64,000 nt of DNA from an uncultured Lachnospiraceae bacterium (GCA_910579275.1 CAJTTO010000007.1:1-64000), one strand, 5' to 3'; positions 8,345 to 18,131 are shown, counted from the first letter of the stretch. The notes: generated by a model not told the origin, from the letters alone. Made by a program: numbers and translations.

Positions 8345-9568
8345 CTATTTATCATCTGCCGCTGTAACACCCGGAAGCTCTTTGCCCTCTAAGAATTCAA
8401 GAGAAGCACCGCCGCCCGTAGAGATATGGCTCATCTTGTCAGCAAAGCCTAACTGGTTTACTGCTGCTGCCGAATCGCCGCCACCGATAATCGTGGTTGC
8501 CTCTGTCTCTGCAAGTGCCTTTGCCACTGCGATTGTTCCTTTCGCAAGTGTGGGATTCTCGAATACCCCCATCGGTCCATTCCATACAACAGTCTTAGCA
8601 GACTTCACTGCATCGGCAAAAAGCTCTGCTGTCTTTGTACCAATATCAAGACCCTCTTTTCCAGAAGGAATCTTATCTGCATCTACTACTTCTACTGTAA
8701 TATCCGCATCTATCGGATTCGGGAATCCGTCTGCAATTGTTGTGTCAATCGGAAGAAGGAGCTTCTTGCCAAGCTTCTCTGCCTTCTCCATCATCTCCTT
8801 GCAGTAATCAAGCTTCTCGTCATCTACCAGCGAATTTCCAATCTCATATCCTTTTGCCTTGAGGAACGTAAATGCCATACCACCACCGATGATGAGCGTG
8901 TCACATTTCTCCAGAAGGTTATTGATTACATTCAGCTTATCTGCAACCTTAGCACCGCCAAGAATTGCCACAAACGGTCTAACAGGATTCTCCACTGCAT
9001 TGCCAAGGAATTCAATTTCTTTCTGCATTAAGTATCCGACAGCATTTTCACCGCCTTTTGCTGTAATGCACTTTGTAACGCCTGCCACAGACGCATGCGC
9101 CCTGTGTGATGAACCAAATGCATCACAGACATATAAATCAGCCAAATCAGCAAGCTCTTTGCTGAACTGCTCACCGTTCTTTGTCTCCTCTGCACCGCGG
9201 AAACGAGTATTCTGCAGCAATACCACATCTCCCTCATTCATAGCTGCGACTGCCGCTGTAGCTGCTTCTCCTGTCACGTTATAGTCAGAAACAAAGTTTA
9301 CCTCCTTGCCAAGTTTCTCTGAAAGTCTCTTTGCAACCGGAGCTAAGGACTCGCCCTCGTTCGGACCATTCTTTACCTTTCCAAGATGTGAGCAAAGAAT
9401 TACTTTTCCGCCATCCTTAATCAGCTTATTGATTGTCGGAAGTGCAGCAACAATACGTGTTTCATCTGTAATCTCACCATTTTTGAGCGGTACGTTGAAG
9501 TCACATCTCACAAGCACTCTCTTGCCCTTTGCATTGATGTCATCAACTGATTTCTTATTTAATCCCAT
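8345..9568 (-). CDS. pgk: Phosphoglycerate kinase
   Basis: A 407-residue two-domain kinase that makes ATP from 1,3-bisphosphoglycerate. The N-terminal substrate motif is VLVRCDFNVPL and the nucleotide side carries GGAKVADKL and GGGDSAAAV. I chose the ATG at 9568 (MGLNKKSVDD) because GGAGG lies 8 bases upstream; upstream in-frame codons run back into the attenuator and are not coding. It sits between gap and tpiA. The hairpin at 9607-9636 between gap and pgk probably lets gap be expressed at a higher level. Confidence 0.98.
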   Translation of the reverse strand: MGLNKKSVDDINAKGKRVLVRCDFNVPLKNGEITDETRIVAALPTINKLIKDGGKVILCSHLGKVKNGPNEGESLAPVAKRLSEKLGKEVNFVSDYNVTGEAATAAVAAMNEGDVVLLQNTRFRGAEETKNGEQFSKELADLADLYVCDAFGSSHRAHASVAGVTKCITAKGGENAVGYLMQKEIEFLGNAVENPVRPFVAILGGAKVADKLNVINNLLEKCDTLIIGGGMAFTFLKAKGYEIGNSLVDDEKLDYCKEMMEKAEKLGKKLLLPIDTTIADGFPNPIDADITVEVVDADKIPSGKEGLDIGTKTAELFADAVKSAKTVVWNGPMGVFENPTLAKGTIAVAKALAETEATTIIGGGDSAAAVNQLGFADKMSHISTGGGASLEFLEGKELPGVTAADDK

Positions 9569-9606
9569 TTCTATATCCTCCATATTATTTATCATGTTAT
9601 ATGAAC

Positions 9607-9636
9607 CAAAAAGAGTCCGGTCCATAAGACCGGACC
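9607..9636 (-). terminator. Intra-operon terminator/attenuator between gap and pgk
   Basis: On the minus strand GTCCGGTC, a 5-base loop and GACCGGAC form a perfect 8-bp GC-rich stem followed by TCTTTTT. It is a good intrinsic terminator within an operon, expected to be partial so that gap mRNA exceeds pgk-tpiA mRNA. Confidence 0.8.
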
Positions 9637-9661
9637 CTTGATAGGTCTTTTTATTGACAGA

Positions 9662-10675
9662 TTAAGCTAACTCTGAGAAGTACTTAATTGTACGAACCAT
9701 CTGAGATGTGTAGCTGTTCTCGTTGTCATACCAAGATACAACCTGAACCTGTGTGTTGCCGTCTTCCATCGGAGCCACCATTGTCTGTGTAGCATCGAAC
9801 AATGAACCATATGTCATGCCGATAACGTCTGAAGAAACGATCTCGTCTGTGTTGTAACCGTAAGACTCTGTCTGAGCAGCCTTCATCGCATCATTAATCT
9901 GCTCCTTTGTTACCTTGCCCTTAACAACTGCTACTAAGATTGTAGTAGATCCTGTAGGAGTCGGTACACGCTGTGCAGAACCAATCAATTTGCCGTTTAA
10001 TTCAGGAATAACCAAGCCGATAGCCTTAGCTGCACCTGTAGAGTTCGGAACGATGTTCTGAGCGCCTGCGCGGCTTCTTCTCTTGTCGCCCTTTCTCTGA
10101 GGTCCGTCAAGAATCATCTGGTCGCCTGTGTAAGCATGAACTGTCGTCATGATACCAGACTGGATAGGAGCCAAATCATTCAATGCCTTAGCCATAGGAG
10201 CCAGACAGTTTGTTGTACAAGAAGCTGCTGAAATAACGGTATCAGAAGCCTTTAATGTATCATGGTTTACATTGTAAACGATTGTAGGAAGATCATTTCC
10301 TGCAGGTGCAGAGATAACAACCTTGCGAGCGCCTGCTGTGATGTGTGCAGAAGCCTTGTCCTTTGATGTATAGAAGCCTGTACACTCAAGAACAACGTCA
10401 ACCTTCAAATCACCCCAAGGAAGCTTAGAAGCATCTGCCTCTTTGTAGATTGTGATCTTCTTTCCGTTCACTGTGATAGAATCCTCGCCAGCTTCTACCT
10501 TGTCAGCATATTTGTATCTGCCCTGTGCTGTATCATACTTTAACAAATGAGCAAGCATATCAGGACTTGTTAAATCGTTGATTGCTACTACTTCGTATCC
10601 CTCTGCATCGAACATCTGTCTGAATGCAAGACGACCAATACGGCCAAAACCATTGATTGCTACTCTTACTGCCAT
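9662..10675 (-). CDS. gap: Glyceraldehyde-3-phosphate dehydrogenase
   Basis: A 337-residue NAD-dependent glycolytic dehydrogenase. The Rossmann start VAINGFGRIGRLAFRQ, the catalytic SAASCTTNCLAP (cysteine near residue 153) and the C-terminal WYDNENSYTSQM are all intact. Standard length. First gene of the gap-pgk-tpiA operon with AGGAGG before the ATG. The 350-base region upstream holds its promoter; no gene for a CggR-type repressor adjoins it. Strong codon bias in this gene and pgk fits high expression. Confidence 0.98.
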   Translation of the reverse strand: MAVRVAINGFGRIGRLAFRQMFDAEGYEVVAINDLTSPDMLAHLLKYDTAQGRYKYADKVEAGEDSITVNGKKITIYKEADASKLPWGDLKVDVVLECTGFYTSKDKASAHITAGARKVVISAPAGNDLPTIVYNVNHDTLKASDTVISAASCTTNCLAPMAKALNDLAPIQSGIMTTVHAYTGDQMILDGPQRKGDKRRSRAGAQNIVPNSTGAAKAIGLVIPELNGKLIGSAQRVPTPTGSTTILVAVVKGKVTKEQINDAMKAAQTESYGYNTDEIVSSDVIGMTYGSLFDATQTMVAPMEDGNTQVQVVSWYDNENSYTSQMVRTIKYFSELA

Positions 10676-11030
10676 GTTATTTTCCTCCTAAAATAGATAA
10701 TATTATTTTATCATCCTTATTTTGTCCAATCCATTTACACCAATACTATAAGCATTCAGCTCCACAGCAAAATTTATACATCTAAATTGGTATAAAGCCG
10801 CACAATTTGGCATTTTGTGTAAAATGATTGACAAAATTTTATCAACAAATTCATTTTACCTAATTATGGCATAAAATTCAAGACATATTTTGAAAAAATC
10901 ATAAAAACTTGTTATTAAATCTTTCTAAACACAGGACATGGCACTCCTGTTTCATTTTCGTGTACCAATATCGCACAATTTATGTTAGAATATGCCTATC
11001 AGCCAAACAAAAAACAAAGGAGGATTCTGT
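10676..11030. promoter_or_regulatory. Divergent promoter region of gap and the PHP phosphatase
   Basis: A 355-base AT-rich spacer with no gene. On the plus strand TTGAAA (10890-10895), a 17-base spacer and TATTAA (10913-10918) form a possible promoter for the PHP gene. On the minus strand TTGTCA-containing DNA near 10830 may belong to the gap promoter, but I could not fix a -10 with confidence. No T-box or riboswitch pattern was recognised. Confidence 0.45.
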
Positions 11031-11846
11031 ATGGCAGTTAAGGCAGATTTTCATATGCATTCTAATTTTTCAGGAGACAGTGAAGCCCTGATGGAGGAAA
11101 TGGTTCAAAAGGCGCTCTCGCTCGGACTAACCCATATCTGCATTACCGAACACTATGATCCCGACTATGTATACCTTCCGGGCAAAGAAGGTATGTTTGA
11201 ATTGAATACCGATTCCTACTTATATGAATTACTGAAACTGAGGGAAAAATATAAGGGGAAAATCTCTGTGGGCTTTGGCGTGGAGCTTGGTCTGCAGCCT
11301 CATTTAAAGCGCCCGCTTGCAATCTATTCAAAAGCCTATGATTTTGATTTTATAATCGGGTCATCACATATCTGCAACCACAAAGATCCTTATTATCCAG
11401 CTTTTTTTGAAAACCGAAGCGAGGACGATGCACATCGTGAATACTTTGAATCCGTTCTGGAATGTGTGAAAACACTGCCGTGCTTCGATGTGTATGGCCA
11501 TCTTGACTATGTGGTCCGATATGGACCGTCAAAGGATTTGCACTACTCCTATGCAAAGCATTCTGATATTTTGGATGATATTCTGCGCGCCCTAATAGAA
11601 AACGAAAAAGGCATCGAACTCAATACAGGAGCGTTTCGTTCCGGATTGAGCCAGCCGAACCCATCCGCTGACATTATCAGGCGCTATCGGGAACTGGGCG
11701 GGGAAATCATCACCGTCGGGTCGGACGCGCACACGGCAAGCCAAATCGCATCGGATTTTGACAAGGCATGTGATATTTTGAAAACATGCGGTTTCCGGTA
11801 TTATTGCATTTTCCAGTCCCGCATGCCCGAATATTTCAAACTGTAA
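11031..11846 (+). CDS. PHP-domain phosphatase, histidinol-phosphatase (HisJ/HisK) family
   Basis: A 271-residue metal-dependent PHP-domain phosphoesterase. The metal-binding motifs are DFHMHSNFSGDS near the N-terminus, ITEHYDPD, GSSHIC, YGHLDYVVRYG and the C-terminal GSDAHTASQI. It fits the HisJ/HisK histidinol-phosphate phosphatase family of histidine biosynthesis, though no other his genes are near, so the true substrate may differ. The ATG at 11031 has AAAGGAGGA upstream. The stop is one base from that of the convergent mnmA, with no terminator between them. Confidence 0.85.
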   Translation: MAVKADFHMHSNFSGDSEALMEEMVQKALSLGLTHICITEHYDPDYVYLPGKEGMFELNTDSYLYELLKLREKYKGKISVGFGVELGLQPHLKRPLAIYSKAYDFDFIIGSSHICNHKDPYYPAFFENRSEDDAHREYFESVLECVKTLPCFDVYGHLDYVVRYGPSKDLHYSYAKHSDILDDILRALIENEKGIELNTGAFRSGLSQPNPSADIIRRYRELGGEIITVGSDAHTASQIASDFDKACDILKTCGFRYYCIFQSRMPEYFKL

Positions 11847-11847
11847 T

Positions 11848-12927
11848 TTACCGGATTATTGTTCCGCCTCCAAAAACATAGTCATTTTGATAAAACACCA
11901 CTGCCTGTCCGGGCGTGACTGCCCTGACAGGTTTTTGAAAATGACATTTTACCTCTCCGTCCTGCACCTTCTCTATTACGCATGTTTCGCCCGCATGCGA
12001 GTAGCGTATCTTCGCCGTGACTTCCACAGGCTGCGCAATATCTTCCACAGCCATGAAATTCAGGTCATTGCACAGAAGTGTATCGGAAAATACGTCCTGT
12101 GCTTCTCCAATTACCACCTCGTTTGTTTCCGGTCTTATCTCTGTTACAAACACCGGATGTCCCATCGCCAGATTCAGTCCTTTTCTCTGCCCTACCGTAT
12201 AATGAATAATCCCTTTATGCCGTCCAAGAATTTCACCGGAAGCAGTGACAAAGTTCCCCTGTCCCATAACACGATCCTTTGCCTCTTTTTCTATTACCGA
12301 TGCGTAATCATTGTCGGGAACAAAACAGATATCCTGACTGTCAGGTTTTTCCGCAACCACAAGGCCAAGGTTCTGCGCAATCTCTCTGATTTTTTCTTTT
12401 TCATAATCGCCTACCGGCATGAGCGTATGCGAAAGCTGGTACTGTGTGAGATTGTAAAGGGCATATGTCTGATCTTTTTTTGCCGTGACAGAGCTGCGGA
12501 TTGCAAATCTGCCGTTTTGCAGTCTTATAATCCGTGCATAATGACCTGTCGCGATATAATCCGCCCCCAATTCCATACTCCGCTTTAACAGTGCCTCCCA
12601 TTTGACATGCCGATTACAGAGTATACAGGGATTTGGCGTCCTGCCGTGAAGATATTCCTCCACAAACGGATTCATCACACAGTCCCGAAATTCCTTTTTA
12701 AAATTCAGGACATAGTAGGGAATTCCCAGCTCGCCTGCCACTCTCCTTGCATCGTCCACCGCGCTCAGTCCGCAGCAGCCGCCATTTTCCTCTACTTCGT
12801 CCTGCTCCTCATCCTGCCATATCTGCATTGTTACCCCGATTACATCATATCCCTGTTCTTTTAACAGATATGCCGCAACGGATGAATCGACTCCGCCCGA
12901 CATCCCAACGACTACCTTTTCTCTCAT
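11848..12927 (-). CDS. mnmA: tRNA-uridine 2-sulfurtransferase
   Basis: A 359-residue enzyme that thiolates U34 of Lys, Glu and Gln tRNAs. The ATP-pyrophosphatase P-loop VGMSGGVDSSVAAYLL is at the N-terminus, the first catalytic cysteine is in TPNPCILCNRHVKW, and the second in PDSQDICFVPD. The C-terminal beta-barrel ends AVFYQNDYVFGGGTI. The ATG at 12927 has GGGAGGATT at good spacing; 18 in-frame codons upstream are not needed. A cysteine desulfurase or NifU-like partner is not adjacent. Confidence 0.96.
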   Translation of the reverse strand: MREKVVVGMSGGVDSSVAAYLLKEQGYDVIGVTMQIWQDEEQDEVEENGGCCGLSAVDDARRVAGELGIPYYVLNFKKEFRDCVMNPFVEEYLHGRTPNPCILCNRHVKWEALLKRSMELGADYIATGHYARIIRLQNGRFAIRSSVTAKKDQTYALYNLTQYQLSHTLMPVGDYEKEKIREIAQNLGLVVAEKPDSQDICFVPDNDYASVIEKEAKDRVMGQGNFVTASGEILGRHKGIIHYTVGQRKGLNLAMGHPVFVTEIRPETNEVVIGEAQDVFSDTLLCNDLNFMAVEDIAQPVEVTAKIRYSHAGETCVIEKVQDGEVKCHFQKPVRAVTPGQAVVFYQNDYVFGGGTIIR

Positions 12928-13076
12928 AACAATCCTCCCATCCTTGCCAAAGCCTGCAAATTCTTCGTTTGATCGTATCATTCTTCCATTGCAATGTCAA
13001 GAATCGTGGATTTTGCCAGTCATATTTGCCAAAATATTCCATAGACTGTAGAGAACATAATTCTCGGAGCCGCATC

Positions 13077-14456
13077 ATGTCAAACATTTCCAATCAAATT
13101 TCACCTGACAAACTACGCCGTTACCTGAATCCCCGTTATCTGAAAAGCCCCATTATCACCGGCACTTTTTTTCTTACCGGCGCCGGCATCATCACGAAAT
13201 TCATCGGATTTTTTTACCGGATTTTTCTTTCCAGAGTTTTCAGTGAGGAAAGTCTTGGCATCTTTGGGCTTATTACACCAGTCATGATGCTTGTGCATTC
13301 GGTGTGTGCAGCCGGCATACAAAATGCCATCACACGTTACGTGGCTGCCTCCAAAAAAAGCAAGGAATCGGAGGCATACAGTTATCTTTTTACCGGTATC
13401 GCCATATCCATTTTTCTCTCCGGTGCCATGGCTTATGTCATTTTTAACCATGCACCCTTTATTGCCGTTGAGATTATCGGCGAGAGAAGATGCACGCCTT
13501 TGCTTCGCATCAGCGCACTGTCTTTTCCGCTTGCCACAATCCATTCCTGTATCAACGGTTTTTTCTATGGTCAGAAAAGGGCCGCCATTCCGGCATGGTC
13601 AATGATTATAGAGCAGGTGTGCCGCGTTGTAACCGTCTATATTCTGTGCATGCTTTCTATTGAATCCGGTTTGAATATCTCTATGTCTTATATCTGCCTT
13701 GGATTGCTTGCCGGCGAATTTTCTTCTGCAATTTTTTCGTCATTTATGCTTGCCGTTAAACCAAACTGCACAAATTTTTCGATGCGCAGTTCGCTCTCTT
13801 TCCGCAAGGGAAAATCCATCGCTGCGCTTGCATTGCCAATCAGCCTGAACCGGGTGTGCATCAGTTTCATCTCTACAATTGAGACAATTCAGCTCCCCAA
13901 AATGCTTGTCGCAAGCGGTCTGTCCTCATCCGACGCCTTGTCCATATATGGTGTTTTTTCCGGAATGGCGATTCCGCTCATTATGTTTCCAAGCGCCTTT
14001 ACCGGATCTGTCTCCTCGCTCCTGCTTCCATCCGTATCCGAAGCGCAGGCACAGGGAGATTCCAGACGCATCCGCAAGACTATTTACCTGACAATCGGTT
14101 TCTGCTTTATGCTCGGCATTTTTTGTTTCTTATTTTTCTTTCTGTTTGCCGACTTTCTCGGGGCGGTTCTCTTTCACAGCCCGATTGCCGCAAGCCAGAT
14201 ACGTGCACTTTCTTTTGTCTGCCCGTTTCTATACCTATCCGGCACTCTATGCAGCATCCTTCACGGTCTTGGCAAAACCGGCATTACGTTCCTCTTTAAT
14301 GTTGTCAGCATCCTTACACGGCTGGGCTTTGTATTTTTCGCCGTACCGTTTATCGGTTTTTCCGGCTACATTTACGGAACGCTGTTCAGCCAAATATTTT
14401 TTGATTGTTTAATAATTCTTGCGTTAAGACACTATATGTTATATGATAAAAAATAG
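13077..14456 (+). CDS. Polysaccharide flippase, SpoVB/MurJ-like (MATE/MOP superfamily)
   Basis: A 459-residue integral membrane protein with about 12-14 hydrophobic segments. It starts with a short cytoplasmic tail and then GTFFLTGAGIITKFIGFFYRI, typical of the MOP-superfamily lipid-linked sugar flippases. The SpoVB/YtgP group of Firmicutes moves lipid II or related intermediates across the membrane for cell wall or cortex synthesis; which one cannot be told here. The ATG at 13077 has CGGAG seven bases upstream; a longer in-frame extension overlaps the mnmA promoter region and is unlikely. Confidence 0.82.
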   Translation: MSNISNQISPDKLRRYLNPRYLKSPIITGTFFLTGAGIITKFIGFFYRIFLSRVFSEESLGIFGLITPVMMLVHSVCAAGIQNAITRYVAASKKSKESEAYSYLFTGIAISIFLSGAMAYVIFNHAPFIAVEIIGERRCTPLLRISALSFPLATIHSCINGFFYGQKRAAIPAWSMIIEQVCRVVTVYILCMLSIESGLNISMSYICLGLLAGEFSSAIFSSFMLAVKPNCTNFSMRSSLSFRKGKSIAALALPISLNRVCISFISTIETIQLPKMLVASGLSSSDALSIYGVFSGMAIPLIMFPSAFTGSVSSLLLPSVSEAQAQGDSRRIRKTIYLTIGFCFMLGIFCFLFFFLFADFLGAVLFHSPIAASQIRALSFVCPFLYLSGTLCSILHGLGKTGITFLFNVVSILTRLGFVFFAVPFIGFSGYIYGTLFSQIFFDCLIILALRHYMLYDKK

Positions 14457-14521
14457 CGGCTGCCATTCCGCCCGGATTTCAGCAAGCTGTGTATTGATTG
14501 CTTTACGAGAGGAGTATGAAA

Positions 14522-15550
14522 ATGAGTTTTGAATTCATAAAAAAATTACCGACTCCTGACGAAATCAGGGATGAATATCCCGTCCCTGAGGCGATGCAGG
14601 AGTTAAAGAAAAAAAGAGATATGGAAATCAGCGATGTATTTACCGGCAAATCGGACAAGTTTCTCGTCATTATCGGCCCCTGCTCCGCAGACAATGAAGA
14701 CGCTGTATGCGAATATGTCTCAAGGCTTGCCAAGGTAAACGATAAAGTAAACGACAAAGTCATCCTTATCCCGCGTATATACACGAACAAGCCAAGGACA
14801 ACCGGCGACGGTTACAAGGGAATTGTGCACCAGCCTGACCCGGAAAAAGGAACCGACTTTTTAAAAGGCATTATCGCCATGCGAAAAATGCAGCTGCGTG
14901 TGATGAGTGAATCCGGTCTTACGTCCGCGGACGAGATGCTCTATCCGGAAAACTGGGGATATGTATCGGATATTCTTTCCTATGTGGCAATCGGCGCACG
15001 CTCTGTCGAAGACCAGCAGCATCGTCTTGTCGTAAGCGGCTTTGATGTGCCTGCCGGAATGAAAAATCCGACAAGCGGTGATTTGAGTGTCATGCTTAAT
15101 TCTGTTTATGCAGCACAGCATCCCCATCCCTTTATCTATCGCGGCTGGGAGGTCAACACGACAGGAAATCCCCTTGCACACACCATTTTGCGCGGTGCAG
15201 TGAACAAGCATGGGAACAGCATTCCAAACTATCACTACGAAGATCTGATTCTCCTGCTCGAAAAATACAACGAGCGTGACCTAGTCAATCCTGCATGTAT
15301 CGTTGACGCAAACCACAGCAACTCCAATAAACAATTCAAGGAGCAAATACGAATTGTCCATGAGGTTATGCATTCACGCAGAAACAACAGCGATTTGGCA
15401 AGCCTTGTAAAGGGCGTCATGGTCGAGAGTTATATCAAGGAAGGATGTCAGAAAATCGGCGAACATATTTATGGCAAATCCATCACTGATCCCTGCCTTG
15501 GCTGGAAGGATACCGAGGAACTGATATACAGAATTGCCGATTTCATTTAG
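14522..15550 (+). CDS. aroF: 3-deoxy-7-phosphoheptulonate synthase, class I
   Basis: A 342-residue class I DAHP synthase, which condenses phosphoenolpyruvate and erythrose 4-phosphate in the first step of aromatic amino acid synthesis. Signatures are IIGPCSADNE, KPRTTGDGYKG, SGFDVPAGMKNPTSGD and IVDANHSNS. The ATG at 14522 is preferred over the one at 14516 because AGGAG ends at 14514. There is no fused chorismate mutase. It stands alone between the flippase and a terminator. The family is certain; the aroF/G/H paralogue class is not. Confidence 0.94.
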   Translation: MSFEFIKKLPTPDEIRDEYPVPEAMQELKKKRDMEISDVFTGKSDKFLVIIGPCSADNEDAVCEYVSRLAKVNDKVNDKVILIPRIYTNKPRTTGDGYKGIVHQPDPEKGTDFLKGIIAMRKMQLRVMSESGLTSADEMLYPENWGYVSDILSYVAIGARSVEDQQHRLVVSGFDVPAGMKNPTSGDLSVMLNSVYAAQHPHPFIYRGWEVNTTGNPLAHTILRGAVNKHGNSIPNYHYEDLILLLEKYNERDLVNPACIVDANHSNSNKQFKEQIRIVHEVMHSRRNNSDLASLVKGVMVESYIKEGCQKIGEHIYGKSITDPCLGWKDTEELIYRIADFI

Positions 15551-15558
15551 AAGCTGCA

Positions 15559-15622
15559 TCAAAAAACCACCCTTTTCCTGCTTCGCCAATACGAACACAA
15601 TGAAAAGAGTGGTTTTTTATTG
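15559..15622. terminator. Bidirectional terminator between DAHP synthase and xerD
   Basis: aaaaaaccacccttttc pairs with gaaaagagtggtttttt around a loop of about 24 bases, with T tracts on both sides. It separates two convergent genes. Confidence 0.85.
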
Positions 15623-15627
15623 CAATT

Positions 15628-16512
15628 TTATCCTCTTGGATGCGCCTTGGCATACACTTCCCTGATACGGTTGTGTGTCAGGTTTGTATATACCTGTGTC
15701 GTAGAAATGTCAGAATGCCCAAGCATCTCCTGGACACTTCTCAAATCTGCACCGTTCTCCACCAAGTGCGCAGCGAATGAATGGCGGAGTGTATGTGGTG
15801 TAATATCAGCCATGATACCGGCTTTCTTTGCATAATATTTGATTAACTTCCAAAATCCCTGTCTGCTCATCGGCTGTCCCGAACAGTTTACAAACAGGAT
15901 ATCGGACTTCAAATCAAACAGCATTACATCACGCGCTTTTTCAAGATAATTTGTCATTGCTTTTTTTGCAGCAGCTCCGAACGGAATCACTCTCTCCCTG
16001 CTGCCATCTCTGCAGATTATAAAGCCCATCTGCATGTTCACATCGGAAACTTTTAGGGTAATCAGTTCCGTCACGCGGATTCCGGTCGCATATAAAAGCT
16101 CTAACATGGCTTTATCGCGAATTTCCTTGGGAGTATCTCCCTTCGGCTGCTCCAGAAGCCATATCACTTCTTCCGGAGTCAAAATCTCAGGCATTTTCTT
16201 CTCAATCTTTGGCGCTTTCAACCCATCCGATACGTCTTTTTCTACAATGCTTTCCTTACATAAATAATGTGAAAAGGCTTTTATAGAGGCAACATTTCTG
16301 GATATGGTTGCAGCCGCAAAATGATTTTCACCTAAATACACAATATAGGATTCCAGGATCTCTGGTGTGATGTCCTTCACATCAGTGATACCCTTTTCTT
16401 CTAAATACTGGCGCAGCTTGCCTAAATCCCTCTTGTATGATAATTCAGTATTGTTCGAAGTTTTCTTTATATTATGTAAATAAGAAATAAAATTATTAAT
16501 TTCTTTTTCCAT
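15628..16512 (-). CDS. xerD: Tyrosine recombinase XerD
   Basis: A 294-residue site-specific recombinase that resolves chromosome dimers at dif. The N-terminal SAM-like domain is followed by the catalytic domain with arginine I in TGIRVTEL, the HxxR motif in TPHTLRHSFAAHL and the nucleophilic tyrosine in STTQVYTNL. Length matches XerC/XerD. The XerD assignment over XerC rests on similarity and on the gene standing with housekeeping and sporulation genes, as in Bacillus (ripX). GGAGG lies upstream, slightly far from the ATG. Confidence 0.88.
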   Translation of the reverse strand: MEKEINNFISYLHNIKKTSNNTELSYKRDLGKLRQYLEEKGITDVKDITPEILESYIVYLGENHFAAATISRNVASIKAFSHYLCKESIVEKDVSDGLKAPKIEKKMPEILTPEEVIWLLEQPKGDTPKEIRDKAMLELLYATGIRVTELITLKVSDVNMQMGFIICRDGSRERVIPFGAAAKKAMTNYLEKARDVMLFDLKSDILFVNCSGQPMSRQGFWKLIKYYAKKAGIMADITPHTLRHSFAAHLVENGADLRSVQEMLGHSDISTTQVYTNLTHNRIREVYAKAHPRG

Positions 16513-16696
16513 AAATTTTGAAAAACCTCCTCAAAATATTAATTTACCCCTTATGCCTATTTCTATTATATATTGAATTTTACATAAAATCAAATGTTTT
16601 TTCAGAAAATTTAAAATTATTTTAACCTATTATTTGATTTTTCCCTTTCTATTGTCTATATTGCTGCTTTTGTTTGTATTATTTTTATTATATGAA

Positions 16697-17374
16697 CTAT
16701 TGGAAAAACAGCGCCATTTTCCTTACTATTTCCGGATTCACGTATATTTCACTCAATATGCCGATGCCAAATACTACCAAAACCAGTATAATCCTTTTCA
16801 GATTTTCCATTTTTTTATGTCGCCTGCTGCCTTTTATCGTCTCCTCCTTATGGCAACTTTTTGTGTCACTTATCCAATGCCTGCTGAAAATAATCAGGAA
16901 TGCAATGACATAAAATGCCCCCTGTGGCAGAAACATTGAGAATGTAAGAAATATCCCCTTTATCCCATATTGGTATACAAGGGAAAAAATGATAAGTCCC
17001 GCCTCAAACCCATACCATCCCATAATCGAGTAGGCAAGCAGACCGCTTATACTGCTTAACGAACAAATCACACAAAACACAAGCTGTCTGAGCCTCAACC
17101 CGACCACATACTCAAAAAGCCCCGACTGGTTGACCTCAAAGCTTTGCAGCCGTATTAAATGATCTCTGTCCAACAGGCCTCCGGAACCCATGCTTTTTCC
17201 GTTGGACAAATAAAAAAATACCATGCCGATACAAAATCCCGTAAGGAATACAAGTACTCTGCTATCAGGCACAGTATTTCTATAGTGAAATTTTCTGTAA
17301 TCTATATAAGCATCATTGCCATCTGACACGTTGGTAACATCTTCTATTCTTTCTTCGGTATTAAACTTGTTCAT
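16697..17374 (-). CDS. spoIIM: Stage II sporulation protein M-like membrane protein
   Basis: A 225-residue protein with a soluble N-terminus and about five membrane segments. The stretch FEAGLIIFSLVYQYGIKG, followed by TFSMFLPQGAFY, is the SpoIIM-family signature. SpoIIM anchors the SpoIID-SpoIIP wall-remodelling complex during engulfment. A C-terminal basic loop and final membrane segment are present. The gene lies between the Nudix hydrolase and xerD in a leftward cluster, the same neighbourhood as in Bacillus. The ribosome site is weak. Confidence 0.82.
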   Translation of the reverse strand: MNKFNTEERIEDVTNVSDGNDAYIDYRKFHYRNTVPDSRVLVFLTGFCIGMVFFYLSNGKSMGSGGLLDRDHLIRLQSFEVNQSGLFEYVVGLRLRQLVFCVICSLSSISGLLAYSIMGWYGFEAGLIIFSLVYQYGIKGIFLTFSMFLPQGAFYVIAFLIIFSRHWISDTKSCHKEETIKGSRRHKKMENLKRIILVLVVFGIGILSEIYVNPEIVRKMALFFQ

Positions 17375-17419
17375 CCGTTATTTCACCCATGCAATAACTT
17401 CTTTATTTAAACCTATGAA

Positions 17420-17956
17420 TTAATTCAGATATTTATTCTTGTATGCCAAAATTGATGCAATTGTTTTTCCGTCTTCTATCGTTCCATCGTATATCATTTT
17501 TTCGAGTTCTTCCACTGTATAGGACTCGACATTCACATATTCATCCTCATCAAGGTGCTGGGCAGTCTTTTGTAATTCCGTTGCCAGATAAACGTCTATC
17601 TTTTCATTGCAGAAAGCTACTGTCGTCCTGATCGTGACCAGTTTTTCGATTCTGCCGCAATGATATCCCGTCTCCTCCTCAAGCTCCCTTGCGGCGGCGT
17701 CAATGGTTGGTTCCTGCGGATTTAATCCTCCGGCAGGTATCTCCAATGTGAACCGATCCAAGGCATTTCGATACTGCCTGACCATAAGAAGTCTTCCGTC
17801 TTCCAAAACACCGACCGCCGCAGCAGCACCATTGTGTCCGACAAAATCATATAACTGTGTTTTTCCGTCCGGCAGCTGTACAGTATCTTTATAATATTTT
17901 GTAATGGCGCCTTCACACTGTAATTCTCTTTTCAACCTCTTTAACTCTGCATTCAT
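17420..17956 (-). CDS. Nudix hydrolase, ADP-ribose pyrophosphatase type
   Basis: A 178-residue Nudix enzyme. The Nudix box is intact (GG...AARELEEETGY, with the REUXEEXGU core), preceded by RFTLEIPAGGL, as in the NudF/ADP-ribose pyrophosphatase group that splits ADP-ribose to AMP and ribose 5-phosphate. AAAGGAG precedes the ATG. It is followed 45 bases later by spoIIM and preceded by the rny terminator. Confidence 0.88.
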   Translation of the reverse strand: MNAELKRLKRELQCEGAITKYYKDTVQLPDGKTQLYDFVGHNGAAAAVGVLEDGRLLMVRQYRNALDRFTLEIPAGGLNPQEPTIDAAARELEEETGYHCGRIEKLVTIRTTVAFCNEKIDVYLATELQKTAQHLDEDEYVNVESYTVEELEKMIYDGTIEDGKTIASILAYKNKYLN

Positions 17957-18078
17957 ACAAGTTCTCCTTTCTAAAATCCATTTTTACACAACAGCCCAAA
18001 ACCTCTCCACCTTCCGGATGACCGTGTGCAATCGGGCAGAGAAGATTCATCTTCCTTTGGACGCCCGTGTGCATAAAC

Positions 18079-18120
18079 AAGAACCACCAAAACCCCTTAA
18101 GGCTTTGATGGTTCTTATAT
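18079..18120 (-). terminator. Terminator after rny
   Basis: On the minus strand AAGAACCATCAAAGCC pairs with GGTTTTGGTGGTTCTT around a TTAA loop. The T tract is short. Confidence 0.7.
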
Positions 18121-18131
18121 TGTTGTTTCAA

